Below are positions 53,387 through 62,100 of a DNA stretch of 64,000 nucleotides, one piece after another. The stretch is taken from assembly GCF_019924635.1 (NCBI RefSeq), contig NZ_CP065037.1:2728001-2792000 (forward strand), read 5' to 3'. Position 1 is the first letter of the stretch. The number at the start of each line of letters is the position of its first letter. Below the pieces are notes generated by a model. That model ran no database searches. It was not told the origin of the DNA and saw only the letters and a program-made list of their open reading frames with translations. Position numbers and translations under genes: made by a program. This stretch comes from Leifsonia sp. ZF2019 (GTDB lineage Bacteria; Actinomycetota; Actinomycetes; Actinomycetales; Microbacteriaceae).

Positions 53387-54622
53387 GTGGTCGCACTGGT
53401 CTCCGCTGAACGGCTCGCCGCCGAAACCGTCTCCCCCGCACTCGCTCGCCGCATCGGCCTGGCCGCGCAGGGCTTCGGCCGTCCACGGCCCGCGGTCGTC
53501 GGCACCCGGCAGCTCAACGCGCTCGTCGACCGGCTCAACCTGCTGCAGATCGACTCCGTCAACGTCTTCGAGCGCAGCCACTACCTCCCGGCGTTCGCAC
53601 GGCTCGGCGCCTACGACCGGTCGCTGCTCGACCGGCTGACGTTCGATCCCCGCGGCCCGCACACCGAGTACTGGGCGCACGAGGCCGCCTTCCTGCGCAA
53701 AGAGGACTGGCCGCTGTTCCGCTGGCGGATGGAGGCATACCGCCGCCGTTACGGCGCGGCCGACAGCTGGTTCGAGGCCAATCGCGAGACCGTCGAGTGG
53801 CTGCGCCGGGAGCTGGCGGCGAACGGACCTCTCGCGGCCAGCGAGATCGAGCACGACGCGAACACACGGACCGGCCCGTGGTGGGGCTGGTCGGCGGTGA
53901 AGCGCGCGCTGGAGTACCTGTTCCTGTTCGGCGAGGTCGCGATCGCCGGCCGCACCCGCTTCCAGCGCCGGTACGCCCTCGCGGAGGATGTCCTCGACGC
54001 GAGCATTCTCGACCGCAGCGTCTCCACGGAGGATGCGGTGCGCGAGCTGATCCGCCGCTCGGCCGTCGCGCACGGCATCGGCACGGCCAAGGACTTCGCC
54101 GACTACTACCGCATCAAGGTCGCCCCGGCGACGGCGGCCCTCCGCGACCTGGAGGAGACGGGCGAGCTCATCCCGGTCCGGGTGCCCGGGTGGGAGTCGG
54201 CCGGCCGGCCGGCGGCGGCCTGGATGCACCGTGACGCCCGCCGTCCGCGCCGTGTCGAGGGCGCCGCCCTGCTCTCCCCCTTCGACCCGGTCGTGTGGTT
54301 CCGGGACCGCGGGCTGCGGATGTTCGACTTCCACTACCGCATCGAGATCTACACCCCGGCGCCGCAGCGGATCTACGGCTACTACTCGCTGCCGATCCTG
54401 CTCGACGACGCCATCGTCGGACGCATCGACCTCAAGAGCGACCGTCAGGCCGGCGTGCTGCGTGTGCAGTCCGCGTGGACCGAGCCCGGAGCGCCCGCGG
54501 CGACCGCGGAACGTCTCGGCCCGCTCCTGGCCGAGACCGCGGCCTGGCAGGGTCTCGGCGGCGTGGAGATCTCGCCCGTCGCGCGCGGCGACCTCATCCC
54601 GGCGCTCACCGCCGAGCTGTAA
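53387..54622 (+). CDS. YcaQ/AlkZ-type winged-helix DNA glycosylase
   Basis: 411 residues of the HTH_42 family. The conserved opening LARRIGLAAQGF, LNLLQIDSVNVFERSHYLPAFARLG and YWAHEAAFLRKEDWP segments match E. coli YcaQ, an interstrand-crosslink glycosylase; the catalytic QID-type motif (LLQIDSV) is present. It probably unhooks or removes alkylated bases. GTG or ATG start at 53387. Confidence 0.85.
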   Translation: MVALVSAERLAAETVSPALARRIGLAAQGFGRPRPAVVGTRQLNALVDRLNLLQIDSVNVFERSHYLPAFARLGAYDRSLLDRLTFDPRGPHTEYWAHEAAFLRKEDWPLFRWRMEAYRRRYGAADSWFEANRETVEWLRRELAANGPLAASEIEHDANTRTGPWWGWSAVKRALEYLFLFGEVAIAGRTRFQRRYALAEDVLDASILDRSVSTEDAVRELIRRSAVAHGIGTAKDFADYYRIKVAPATAALRDLEETGELIPVRVPGWESAGRPAAAWMHRDARRPRRVEGAALLSPFDPVVWFRDRGLRMFDFHYRIEIYTPAPQRIYGYYSLPILLDDAIVGRIDLKSDRQAGVLRVQSAWTEPGAPAATAERLGPLLAETAAWQGLGGVEISPVARGDLIPALTAEL

Positions 54623-54624
54623 GC

Positions 54625-54691
54625 CCCGCCATCTGGACCAGATGTTTGGTTTCGCGGCGCGGATCCCCCCGATTCGGTCCACATCCGCGAG
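54625..54691. repeat. 67-bp palindromic repeat, family C copy 1
   Basis: Starts CCCGCCATCTGGACCAGATG and ends TCGGTCCACATCCGCGAG; the ends are inverted relative to each other. Copy 2, also exactly 67 bp, is at 55291-55357. The two bracket the P-loop NTPase gene. Confidence 0.75.
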
Positions 54692-54725
54692 TCGTGCGGA
54701 CGCCCGCTGCGGCTAGGGTGACGAC

Positions 54726-55289
54726 ATGCGCATCGTCGTCTCCGGGACCCATGCCAGCGGCAAGAGCACCCTGCTCTCCGACTTCGCGCTCCGGCATCCG
54801 GGATTCACCGTGCTGCCCGACCCGTTCGATCTCCTCGACGAAACGTGGGACGCCCCGCGTGCGACGATGTTCGCCTCGCAGCTCCGGCTCGCGGCCGATA
54901 GGCTCGACTCCGGCGAGAACCCGGGCGACATGATCGCAGAGCGCGGGCCCCTCGACTTCCTCGCCTACCTGGTCGCTCTCGGCGAGACGACGGGCTCCCC
55001 GGCCTCGCCCGCACTCCTCGAACGGTCGGCGGAGATCACCGCTGCGGCGCTGGAGCATGTCGATCTGCTCGTGGTGCTGCCCCTCACCACGGCGGATCCG
55101 ATCGAGGTCGGGGAGGAGGATCCCGAGCTGCGGGCCGCGATGAACGACGCGCTTCTGGAACTCGTCGACGATCCCGACCTCGTCGGCACACACCTGCGCG
55201 TCGCCGAGCTCGTCGGCTCACCCGAGGAGCGGCTCGCGCGGCTCGAAGCGCTCGTCAGCGTCCACGGAGCCCCGCCCACCCCGTCGTAG
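54726..55289 (+). CDS. P-loop NTPase / kinase-like protein (AAA_28-type)
   Basis: 187 residues. Walker A VSGTHASGKSTLL at the N-terminus, FTVLPDPFDLLDETWDAPRA, and MIAERGPLDFLAYLVAL (the DR/ERGPLD lid motif of nucleoside-kinase-like AAA_28 proteins). No transmembrane helix. Substrate unknown; small-molecule or RNA kinase is possible. The gene is bracketed by two copies of the same 67-bp repeat. Confidence 0.8.
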   Translation: MRIVVSGTHASGKSTLLSDFALRHPGFTVLPDPFDLLDETWDAPRATMFASQLRLAADRLDSGENPGDMIAERGPLDFLAYLVALGETTGSPASPALLERSAEITAAALEHVDLLVVLPLTTADPIEVGEEDPELRAAMNDALLELVDDPDLVGTHLRVAELVGSPEERLARLEALVSVHGAPPTPS

Positions 55290-55290
55290 A

Positions 55291-55357
55291 CCCGCCGATT
55301 TGGACGAAATGTGCCCTTCGGCCCGCTCATTCCCGTGATGTGGTCCAAATGGGCGAG
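55291..55357. repeat. 67-bp palindromic repeat, family C copy 2
   Basis: Begins CCCGCCGATTTGGACGAAAT and ends TGGTCCAAATGGGCGAG; termini form an inverted repeat around ATTTGGAC / GTCCAAAT. It fills the gap between the P-loop NTPase stop and the htpX-like stop. Confidence 0.75.
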
Positions 55358-55359
55358 GG

Positions 55360-56271
55360 TCAGAAGCCGGCGCCCATCTTCTCGAGACGCTCGACGCGCT
55401 CGGGGATGGGCGGGTGAGTGCTGAAGAGGCGGCTCATGAGGCTCGGCTTGAGCGGCTCGGCGATCCAGAGGTGCGCCATCGAGGTGTTCTGCTTACGCAT
55501 CGGCTGCGCGTGCGCCTCCAGCTTGAGCAGAGCGCTCGCGAGGGCATCCGGGTGCCGGGTGGTCATCGCGCCCGTGGCGTCGGCGAGGTACTCGCGCTGA
55601 CGCGAGACGGCGAGCTGGATGAGCGTCGCCAGCAACGGGGCGACGATCGCCGCGATCAGACCGAAGACGAGGATCACGGGGTTGCCGCCCCCGCCGCCCC
55701 CGCCGTTGTTGTTGCCGCCCCGGTTGTTGCCGCCGATCGCACCGAAGAACGCCATGCGCATGAAGATGTCGGCGACGAGGCCGATCGCCACGGTGAGACC
55801 GAAGACGATCATCGAGAGCCGGATGTCGTAATTGCGCACGTGCCCGAGCTCGTGCGCCATCACGCCTTCGAGCTCGGCATCGGTCATGATGTCGAGCAGG
55901 CCCGTGGTCGCGGCGACCGACGCATGCTGCGGGTCGCGGCCGGTGGCGAACGCGTTCGGGGCCGGGTCGTTGACGATGTAGACGGCCGGCATCGGCGTGC
56001 CCGTGGTGATCGAGAGGTTCTCGACGACGTTCCACAGCCGTGGGTTGTCCGCTTTGCTGATCTGCACGGCCCCGGACATGCTGAGCGCCTGACTGCTCGC
56101 CATGTAGTACTGGAAGACGGAGAACAGCACGGCGCCGATCACGATGACGACGAAGATCGTCCAGCTGTTGTAGAGATACGCGGCCAGCCAGCCGAGCGCG
56201 CCGATGATGACCAGGAACAGCAGGATGATGAAGACGGTGTTGCGCTTGTTCCTGGCGATCGCCCTGTACAT
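55360..56271 (-). CDS. htpX: M48-family zinc metalloprotease, HtpX-like
   Basis: 303 residues. Two N-terminal TM helices (VFIILLFLVIIGALGWLAAYL; IFVVIVIGAVLFSVFQY), the zinc site MAHELGHVRNYD (HExxH) and downstream glutamate in REYLADATGA, two further hydrophobic stretches, and a Gly/Asn-rich loop. HtpX degrades misfolded membrane proteins. It follows lemA by 7 bases in an operon. Confidence 0.93.
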   Translation of the reverse strand: MYRAIARNKRNTVFIILLFLVIIGALGWLAAYLYNSWTIFVVIVIGAVLFSVFQYYMASSQALSMSGAVQISKADNPRLWNVVENLSITTGTPMPAVYIVNDPAPNAFATGRDPQHASVAATTGLLDIMTDAELEGVMAHELGHVRNYDIRLSMIVFGLTVAIGLVADIFMRMAFFGAIGGNNRGGNNNGGGGGGGNPVILVFGLIAAIVAPLLATLIQLAVSRQREYLADATGAMTTRHPDALASALLKLEAHAQPMRKQNTSMAHLWIAEPLKPSLMSRLFSTHPPIPERVERLEKMGAGF

Positions 56272-56278
56272 CGAGGCC

Positions 56279-56845
56279 CTAGAACTGGACGCGCGGAGGC
56301 TCGGCGATCGCGGCGAGGTTCTCCACCTCGAAGAAGTCGCGCTCGCTGAAGCCCAGGCGTCGGGCGAAGAGGTTGTTCGGGAAGACCTTGATCTTGGTGT
56401 TGAACTCCCGAACGCCGCCGTTGTAGAACCGGCGCGAGGCCTGGATCTTGTCCTCGGTGTCCACCAGGTCGGCCTGCAGCCGCAGGAAGTTCTGGCTCGC
56501 CTGCAGCTGGGGGTAGGCCTCGGCGACGGCGAAGATGCTCTTCAGAGCGGACTGCATGTGACCCTCGGCGACCGACGCGTCGGCCGGGCCCTGTGCGGAG
56601 AGCGTCTCGGCGCGCGCCTGCGTGACCGCCTCGAAGACGCCCTTCTCGTGCGCCGCGTAGCCCTTGACCGTCTCGATGAGGTTCGGGATGAGATCGGCGC
56701 GTCGCTTGAGCTGCACCGTGATGTCGCTCCACGCCTCGTCGACCCGCACCTTGAGCGTCACGAGGGAGTTGTACGTGGCCCACAGGTAGATTCCGATGAT
56801 CGCGACGATCACGACGACGATGATGACCGGAATGAGCCATTCCAT
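56279..56845 (-). CDS. lemA: LemA family protein
   Basis: 188 residues: N-terminal TM helix (WLIPVIIVVVIVAIIGIYLW), then the LemA helical domain (YNSLVTLKVRVDEAWSDITVQLKRRADLIPNL, FFEVE near the end). Pairs with HtpX as usual. ATG 56845. The gap of 296 bp to the WXG100 gene contains both promoters but no recognised site. Confidence 0.94.
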   Translation of the reverse strand: MEWLIPVIIVVVIVAIIGIYLWATYNSLVTLKVRVDEAWSDITVQLKRRADLIPNLIETVKGYAAHEKGVFEAVTQARAETLSAQGPADASVAEGHMQSALKSIFAVAEAYPQLQASQNFLRLQADLVDTEDKIQASRRFYNGGVREFNTKIKVFPNNLFARRLGFSERDFFEVENLAAIAEPPRVQF

Positions 56846-57141
56846 GGGCGGGTACTCCTTGCGTGGGGCGCGGGCTGGTGGGCGCAGATTCATCCTAACG
56901 GCGGGTGCGCGGCCTCCCACGTCCTTCCCATGACTCTCAAAGCTAGGGGCCGGAGTCTTCGAAGGCGGCGGACGGATCCCGCACGGGCGAGCGATGGCCG
57001 CGTGGGAGCCGAGGGCCTCGCGCTCGGAGCCGTCGTGGTCGGCGCGCTCACGCCGCCGCGGCGCACGGCTCGAATCGCGTGTCCGACACCCGTGCTGGCA
57101 CGGATGGGCAGGCCCCGGAGCCCGGGGCTATGGTGGATCGC

Positions 57142-57432
57142 GTGAGCGTCGAGTACGAAATGGAACTCGGCGGCATGGGGGCTCTCGTGGAGAAGCTGCG
57201 CTCTGCCGTCCGGGACATCGAACAGGAACTGTCCACACTGGATGAGGAGGCCGCGCGGCTGCGCTCCTCCTGGACCGGGGAGGCGTCCGCCGCCTACGAC
57301 CGGGCGCACGCAGACTGGACGCGCTCGCTGAGTGCGCTCAACACCGCGCTCGACCGGTCCGCCGCCGCCGCCGAGAACGCGGTCGGACGGCATCTCGCGG
57401 CACGTGCGGAGGTGGCGAAGCTGTGGCAGTGA
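57142..57432 (+). CDS. WXG100-family (ESAT-6-like) protein
   Basis: 96 residues, the normal ESAT-6/WXG100 size, all-helical with the turn motif SSWTGEASAAYDRAH (W44-T-G46). Such proteins are secreted by type VII systems as helical-hairpin dimers. Start GTG 57142 is preferred; ATG 57130 is four codons upstream. No EccC, EccB, EccD or mycosin genes are in this window, so this is an orphan cluster. First gene of a five-gene block whose members overlap. Confidence 0.85.
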   Translation: MSVEYEMELGGMGALVEKLRSAVRDIEQELSTLDEEAARLRSSWTGEASAAYDRAHADWTRSLSALNTALDRSAAAAENAVGRHLAARAEVAKLWQ

Positions 57433-57965
57433 ATGAGGGTTTCGTCGACGGGCACGCTCTGGACGCGCAGGCCCGCCTCGATCGGGGGCGCATCGTCCAA
57501 GACGATCTCGGCTCCTTCGTGATGCGGACGCGAGCGCAGCTCGCCGAATCGCTCGGGCCGGACGCTGTCAGCGCCCACTTCGGCGCAGACGGTGTGCTCT
57601 CGGCGCTGACCATCGACCAGGACGCCCGCCAGCAGCTGACCGAGGATCAACTCGTCGCGCAGATCGAAGCGGCGTTCGCCGGCGCACCGGCGGTCGGCGT
57701 CCCCGGTGATCCCAACGCGGCCGCGGCGATGCTGGACGCTCTCATCGCGTCGGCGTCGGCCGACAGCGTCGATCGCCGCCCGCGATCGGAGCACTCGAAT
57801 CCCGACGCGACCCTCACACTCCTGAGCATCGACGGCCGACCGGTGAGCATACGTACGAAGCCCGGCTGGATCCTCTCGGAGCCTTCGACAGAACTCGGTG
57901 CAGCGATCGTACTTCTCGCACGACGGGCGGCTGAGGCGGCCGGGGACGAAAGGGGAGCGAAATGA
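57423..57965 (+). CDS. Putative YbaB/EbfC-like protein of the WXG100 cluster
   Basis: 180 residues, acidic and soluble. The segment FGADGVLSALTIDQDARQQLTEDQLVAQIEAAF resembles the beta-strand/helix part of YbaB/EbfC-family proteins, which occur in many actinobacterial type VII loci, though the match is weak. The C-terminal half (TLTLLSIDGRPVSIRTKPGW) is not recognised. GTG 57423 overlaps the WXG100 gene by 10 bases, and the stop overlaps the next gene by ATGA. Confidence 0.55.
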   Translation: MAVNEGFVDGHALDAQARLDRGRIVQDDLGSFVMRTRAQLAESLGPDAVSAHFGADGVLSALTIDQDARQQLTEDQLVAQIEAAFAGAPAVGVPGDPNAAAAMLDALIASASADSVDRRPRSEHSNPDATLTLLSIDGRPVSIRTKPGWILSEPSTELGAAIVLLARRAAEAAGDERGAK

Positions 57966-58285
57966 GCGACACCGTCGTCATCAATGGGGCGATTCTCGAG
58001 AAGGACGCCGAGGACACCTGGCAGGCCGGAGCGGACACGCTCGAGAAGATGGCCCAAGCCATCCCCGAGATCTCCGCCCCCGATTTCTCGATCATGCCCG
58101 GCGGCCAGGAAGCCGCGAAGCTCTACGTCACCGCGCGCCAGGCGCTCGCCGAGTACATCACGGGAGGCAAGGACGAATTCCTCGCCTTCGAGCATCTCCT
58201 GCTGAAGGCAGCCATCGCCTACGGAAAAGCGCATGGAGCCACCGTGGACGAAATCACCCGCATGGAGAAGGAACTCGAATCGTGA
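57962..58285 (+). CDS. Small helical protein of the WXG100 cluster
   Basis: 107 residues, acidic and predicted all-helical (EDTWQAGADTLEKMAQAIPE; EAAKLYVTARQALAEYI; KAHGATVDEITRMEKELES). No WXG motif or signal peptide. Size and composition fit a type VII secretion partner or chaperone, but I recognise no family. Coupled on both sides by four-base overlaps. Confidence 0.6.
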   Translation: MSDTVVINGAILEKDAEDTWQAGADTLEKMAQAIPEISAPDFSIMPGGQEAAKLYVTARQALAEYITGGKDEFLAFEHLLLKAAIAYGKAHGATVDEITRMEKELES

Positions 58286-59043
58286 GCTACGTCGATTTCA
58301 TCCGCGATCAGATCGTTCAGCAACTCAAGTCGGGCAAGGACGGCCTCGACTGGATCGACCAGAATGGTCCGGCGATAATCCGGACCGCGATGAACGTCTA
58401 CCTCGACACTGTCCTGCGTCTGCCCATACCCGGCGCGATCACGGACCGCTTCGCCGACGAGGCCATCGCCAAGCTGCACGAGGCGACTGCGGAGATCCGT
58501 TCCGCCCTGGAGGACGCGGAGAAGGGGATCGCCTACGTCGGCAGCCCTGATCGGCTGCGGGCCGCAGCGACGGCGATCGGCGACAAGGTCATAGCCCCAT
58601 CACGCCAACTCGCGCCGCAGCTCGTGCTCGGAAAACTGCCCTCGACCTCATCGGCTAATTGGAACGACGGTGAAGCGAGCGAAGGCTACGTGCGCGCGGT
58701 CGACGGACGCCAGGAGGCGGTCGTCGCCGTCGACACGTACGCGAACCCCATCTCGTCGGCCCTCGGCGACCTCGCCGACGCCATCGAGAACTACTACCTC
58801 GCCGTCCTCGCGGCGGTCGTCGGCACCGTCACCGCGATTCTGGGTGTCGTGGAAGCGATCATCGCCTGCGTCGGAGTCGTGACAGTGCCGGCTGCGGTCA
58901 TCGGCATCATTCAAGCGGTACTCGGCGGAGTGGCAGCCGCCATCGGGTTCTACCAGGTCTTCATCGGCGCCGAGCAAAGCGCTCGATCGATCACCGGCAA
59001 TCTGAGTGGCACGATCCCCGCATGGCCTCGCGTCTTGGCGTGA
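58282..59043 (+). CDS. Putative type VII-associated membrane-active protein
   Basis: 253 residues. A helical first half (DQIVQQLKSGKDGLDWIDQN; ITDRFADEAIAKLHEATAEI) contains a WxxG-type motif NWNDGEASEGYVRAV (W127), then a long Gly/Ala/Val hydrophobic segment (about 171-223) that could form a TM hairpin, as in PPE/LXG-like or pore-forming substrates. No signal peptide. GTG 58282 overlaps the previous stop. It is the largest member of the cluster and the most likely effector or membrane component (inference). Confidence 0.6.
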   Translation: MSYVDFIRDQIVQQLKSGKDGLDWIDQNGPAIIRTAMNVYLDTVLRLPIPGAITDRFADEAIAKLHEATAEIRSALEDAEKGIAYVGSPDRLRAAATAIGDKVIAPSRQLAPQLVLGKLPSTSSANWNDGEASEGYVRAVDGRQEAVVAVDTYANPISSALGDLADAIENYYLAVLAAVVGTVTAILGVVEAIIACVGVVTVPAAVIGIIQAVLGGVAAAIGFYQVFIGAEQSARSITGNLSGTIPAWPRVLA

Positions 59044-59074
59044 ACGGCACTCGACCACGAGACGAGGAATGGAA

Positions 59075-59512
59075 ATGACCACACCGGAGACGAACGGTGT
59101 CGGGATACCCGACCACCACGGGCGCACGATCGTGGCCTGGAAGACGATCTCCTTCGTCTCGCTCGGACTTGCGATCGCCGGCTGGCTGTCGTTTCTCGTG
59201 CTGATGTTCGTCGCCCTGTACTCCGGCGACGCGACTCCGGTGACGGTCATCTTGGCAGCGAATTTCGCCCTCATGGTCCTCGGATTCGTCGGGATCGCCG
59301 TCGTGGCGACCCAGCAGGGCGCGCAGCGCAACGACCTCGCAGACGCCCTCACTCGCGCGGGGCATCCGGGCGTCGACGTCCGCCGCCTCCAGGCCGGCCG
59401 CCCTGTCCCCTCCCCGCAGAACCTGGAGCTCCGCCTCCGCAAGGAGCGCGACGACGCCGGCCGGCGCTGGCTTCTCGTCGACGCGTACGCGTACGCGCCG
59501 CCGACCGTCTGA
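59075..59512 (+). CDS. Small membrane protein of the WXG100 cluster
   Basis: 145 residues with two TM helices (ISFVSLGLAIAGWLSFLVLMFVAL; VILAANFALMVLGFVGIAVVA) and a basic C-terminal cytoplasmic domain (RNDLADALTRAGHPGVDVRR). ATG 59075 is chosen because GAGGA lies six bases upstream. Begins 31 bases after the large cluster protein. Function unknown. Confidence 0.65.
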   Translation: MTTPETNGVGIPDHHGRTIVAWKTISFVSLGLAIAGWLSFLVLMFVALYSGDATPVTVILAANFALMVLGFVGIAVVATQQGAQRNDLADALTRAGHPGVDVRRLQAGRPVPSPQNLELRLRKERDDAGRRWLLVDAYAYAPPTV

Positions 59513-59515
59513 CGC

Positions 59516-60838
59516 CTACTCCCCCAGCACCCGTCGCAGATAGGTGTTCTCGAACCGGCGCCCGGGGTCGAGGCGGTCGCGCACGGCGAGGAAGTCGTCG
59601 AAGCGCGGGTAGACGCTGCGGAGCGAGTCCGCGTCGCGGTAGTGCATCTTGCCCCAGTGCGGGCGCCCGCCGTGCGCCGTCATGATCTCCTCGACGGCGT
59701 GGAAGTAGGCGCTCGGGTCTTCGCGGTAGTAGCGGTGCACGGCGATGTAGCCGGTTTCGCGACCGTAGGCGGTGGAGAGCCAGTTGTCGTCCGCCGCAGC
59801 GGAGCGCACCTCGATCGGGAAGGAGATGCGCCAGCCACGGCGCTCGATGAGGGACTTCACCTCGGCGAGCGCCTCCGGGACGGCCTCGCGCGGGATCGCG
59901 TACTCCATCTCGCGGAAACGCACCGTGCGGTTGGTGACGTAGACGCTCGGCGAGTGGTCGGTGAAGTCGCGGTTGCCGGTGAGTCTCTGAGCCAGACGGC
60001 TGAAGGGCGGCACGATCGCGGGGACGACGGTGCCGAGGGCACACACCCCGCGATAGAGCCCGTTGGCGAGCAGCTCGTCGTCCATCCAGCGTCCCAGGGG
60101 CGAGAGCGGCGCGCGCTTCTCGGTGAGCGGGAGACGCGTGTTGGTCTTGGTGAGCGCCGTCTCGGTGTGCGGGAACCAATAGAACTCGAAGTGGTCCTCG
60201 GCGGCCGAGCGGGCGAGGTAGGCGTCCAGGACGTCCTGCAGAGGCTCGGGGCGTTCGACGGCCTGGAGGAGGAACGCCGGGACGCACTGGAGGGTGATGT
60301 CCACGATGACGCCGAGGGCCCCGAGGCCGAGCCGGGCCGCCGGGAGGAGGTCGGCGTTCTCCGTCTCGCCGATCCGCAGCATCTCCCCCTCACCCGTCAC
60401 GAGCGTGAGAGCCACGATCTGGGTCGCGAGGCCGCCGAACGCGCCTCCGGTTCCGTGCGTCCCGGTCGAGGTGGCGCCCGCGATGGTCTGCCGGTCGATG
60501 TCGCCCATGTTCTGCAGGGCCAGCCCGTGCGGTCGCAGGAGGGCCGGGAGCCGGTGGAGGTGCGTGCCGGCGGCGAGCGTGACCCGGCCGCGCTCCAGGT
60601 CGACGTCGACGATCCCGTTCACGTCCTCGAGATCGAGCAGGACGCCGGGCGCGGCCGAGATCGCCGTGAAGCTGTGGCCGGCGCCGATCGCCTTGACGCG
60701 CATCCCCTGCTTCGCGGCGGCGGCAACGGCGCGCTGCACCGCCTCCGCGTTCGCGGGGCGCTCGATGCGCTGCGGGCGGATGGACTCGCTGCGACCCCAG
60801 TTGCGCCAGACGCCAGTGCGCGCGTCGACCGCCGTCAC
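59516..60838 (-). CDS. FAD-linked oxidase, D-arabinono-1,4-lactone oxidase type
   Basis: 440 residues. N-terminal FAD-binding PCMH domain (VKAIGAGHSFTAI with the covalent-type HSF region; TSTGTHGTGGAFGG) and C-terminal ALO domain (EFYWFPHTETALTKTN; HWGKMHYRD, which is diagnostic of aldonolactone oxidases). Oxidises a sugar lactone such as gulono- or arabinono-lactone. Coupled by ATGA to the PLP gene upstream. Confidence 0.9.
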   Translation of the reverse strand: MTAVDARTGVWRNWGRSESIRPQRIERPANAEAVQRAVAAAAKQGMRVKAIGAGHSFTAISAAPGVLLDLEDVNGIVDVDLERGRVTLAAGTHLHRLPALLRPHGLALQNMGDIDRQTIAGATSTGTHGTGGAFGGLATQIVALTLVTGEGEMLRIGETENADLLPAARLGLGALGVIVDITLQCVPAFLLQAVERPEPLQDVLDAYLARSAAEDHFEFYWFPHTETALTKTNTRLPLTEKRAPLSPLGRWMDDELLANGLYRGVCALGTVVPAIVPPFSRLAQRLTGNRDFTDHSPSVYVTNRTVRFREMEYAIPREAVPEALAEVKSLIERRGWRISFPIEVRSAAADDNWLSTAYGRETGYIAVHRYYREDPSAYFHAVEEIMTAHGGRPHWGKMHYRDADSLRSVYPRFDDFLAVRDRLDPGRRFENTYLRRVLGE

Positions 60839-62100
60839 AGGAAGACCTTCCCCTCGCCGCGGTAGCTCGGCGTCTCCCCGACGACGGCGGCGCGACCGTC
60901 CACGGTGTCGACCAGATGGAACACGTCGACATGCTCACTCAACTCGCCCGACTTGGTGTGCCGCAGCCAGACGCGGTCTCCGATGCGCAGCACGCCGGCC
61001 GCGGCACCGGTGAGGGGCGTCTGCACCTCGCCCGCCATCTCCCGGTCGACCATCGAGAGCCCGGTGGGCCAGACCACCTTCGGCATCCGGTCGGCCCCGG
61101 GAGGGCCGGAGGCGATCCAGCCGCCGCCGAGCAGGGTGGCGATCTCGGGGCCGGGTCGCCGCACGACCGCGAGGGCGAAGGCGGCGGCGGGCGCCGGCCG
61201 GAAGCCCGTGTAGGTGTCGAACAGGTGCCCGCCGAACAGACCGCTGCCTGCCGCGATCTCGGTGACCGCGTCGTCCCGGGAGGTGAACTCCAGCGAGCCG
61301 GTCCCGCCGCCGTTCACGAACTCCAGCTCGGCGAGTCCGCGAACCGCGGCGACGGCCTCGCCGCGACGGGCGAGCAGCTCGTCCTGCGAGTTCCTCTGCA
61401 TCCAGCGCAGCGTCGCCCCCCAGGCCGGACGCCCGGCGGGGTTGTCGCCCTGCCCCGCGATCTGCGCCTCGTAGCCCATCATCCCGACCAGCGCGAAGCC
61501 GGGGCGCCGGACGATCGCCTCCGCGACCGTGCGCACCTGCTCCACGCTGTGGAGCGGCGAGCGGTACACGCCGATGTGCCCGAGCACCGGCGCATCCCAC
61601 GACGAGTCGAGCTCGAGGCAGAGCCGGATGGTCTCGCGCTCGGCGGGCGGGACGACGGAGTCGATGAGATCGAGGTGGGCGACGGAGTCGACCATGAGGG
61701 TGACGCGCGCCGCGAGCTCGGGCGACTGCGCGAGCCGGGCGATCGCCGCGCGATCGGCGGTCGGATAGCCGACCACGACATCCTCGATCGGCGCGTGCTC
61801 CGCGTCGCCCTCGGCGAGCCAGAGGGCTTCGGGGAGGGTGTAGGCCAGCACGCCGGCGTACCCGGGGAGCGCGAGCACGGCGTCGAGCACCGAGCGCACC
61901 CGCACCGACTTCGACGCCACACGGATCGGCTTGCGGTTCGCCCGCCGCAGCATGTCGTGCGCGTTGTGCCGCAGCGCCGGCAGGTGGAGCACGGCGAGCG
62001 CCGGATCGAGGCGGGCCGTCGCCGCCGAGAGCGACGGCCAGAACACGTCGGGCGTCGTCCAGGTGCGCTGGGCGGGGGTGGGAGGGGTGGTCAGATCCAT
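60835..62100 (-). CDS. PLP-dependent D-amino-acid/alanine racemase-like enzyme
   Basis: 421 residues, fold type III. Lysine site RVASKSVRVRSVL, then VVVGYPTADRAAIARLA, LELDSSWD, VGMMGYEAQIAG, EFVNGGGTGSLEF and metal-type C-terminal VWLRHTKSGELSEHVDVFHL. Matches the D-threonine aldolase/D-serine dehydratase (DSD1)-like family. ATG 62100 shares its last base with the stop of the MFS gene. Substrate unknown, but pairing with an aldonolactone oxidase and a sugar-type MFS is unusual. Confidence 0.85.
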   Translation of the reverse strand: MDLTTPPTPAQRTWTTPDVFWPSLSAATARLDPALAVLHLPALRHNAHDMLRRANRKPIRVASKSVRVRSVLDAVLALPGYAGVLAYTLPEALWLAEGDAEHAPIEDVVVGYPTADRAAIARLAQSPELAARVTLMVDSVAHLDLIDSVVPPAERETIRLCLELDSSWDAPVLGHIGVYRSPLHSVEQVRTVAEAIVRRPGFALVGMMGYEAQIAGQGDNPAGRPAWGATLRWMQRNSQDELLARRGEAVAAVRGLAELEFVNGGGTGSLEFTSRDDAVTEIAAGSGLFGGHLFDTYTGFRPAPAAAFALAVVRRPGPEIATLLGGGWIASGPPGADRMPKVVWPTGLSMVDREMAGEVQTPLTGAAAGVLRIGDRVWLRHTKSGELSEHVDVFHLVDTVDGRAAVVGETPSYRGEGKVFL

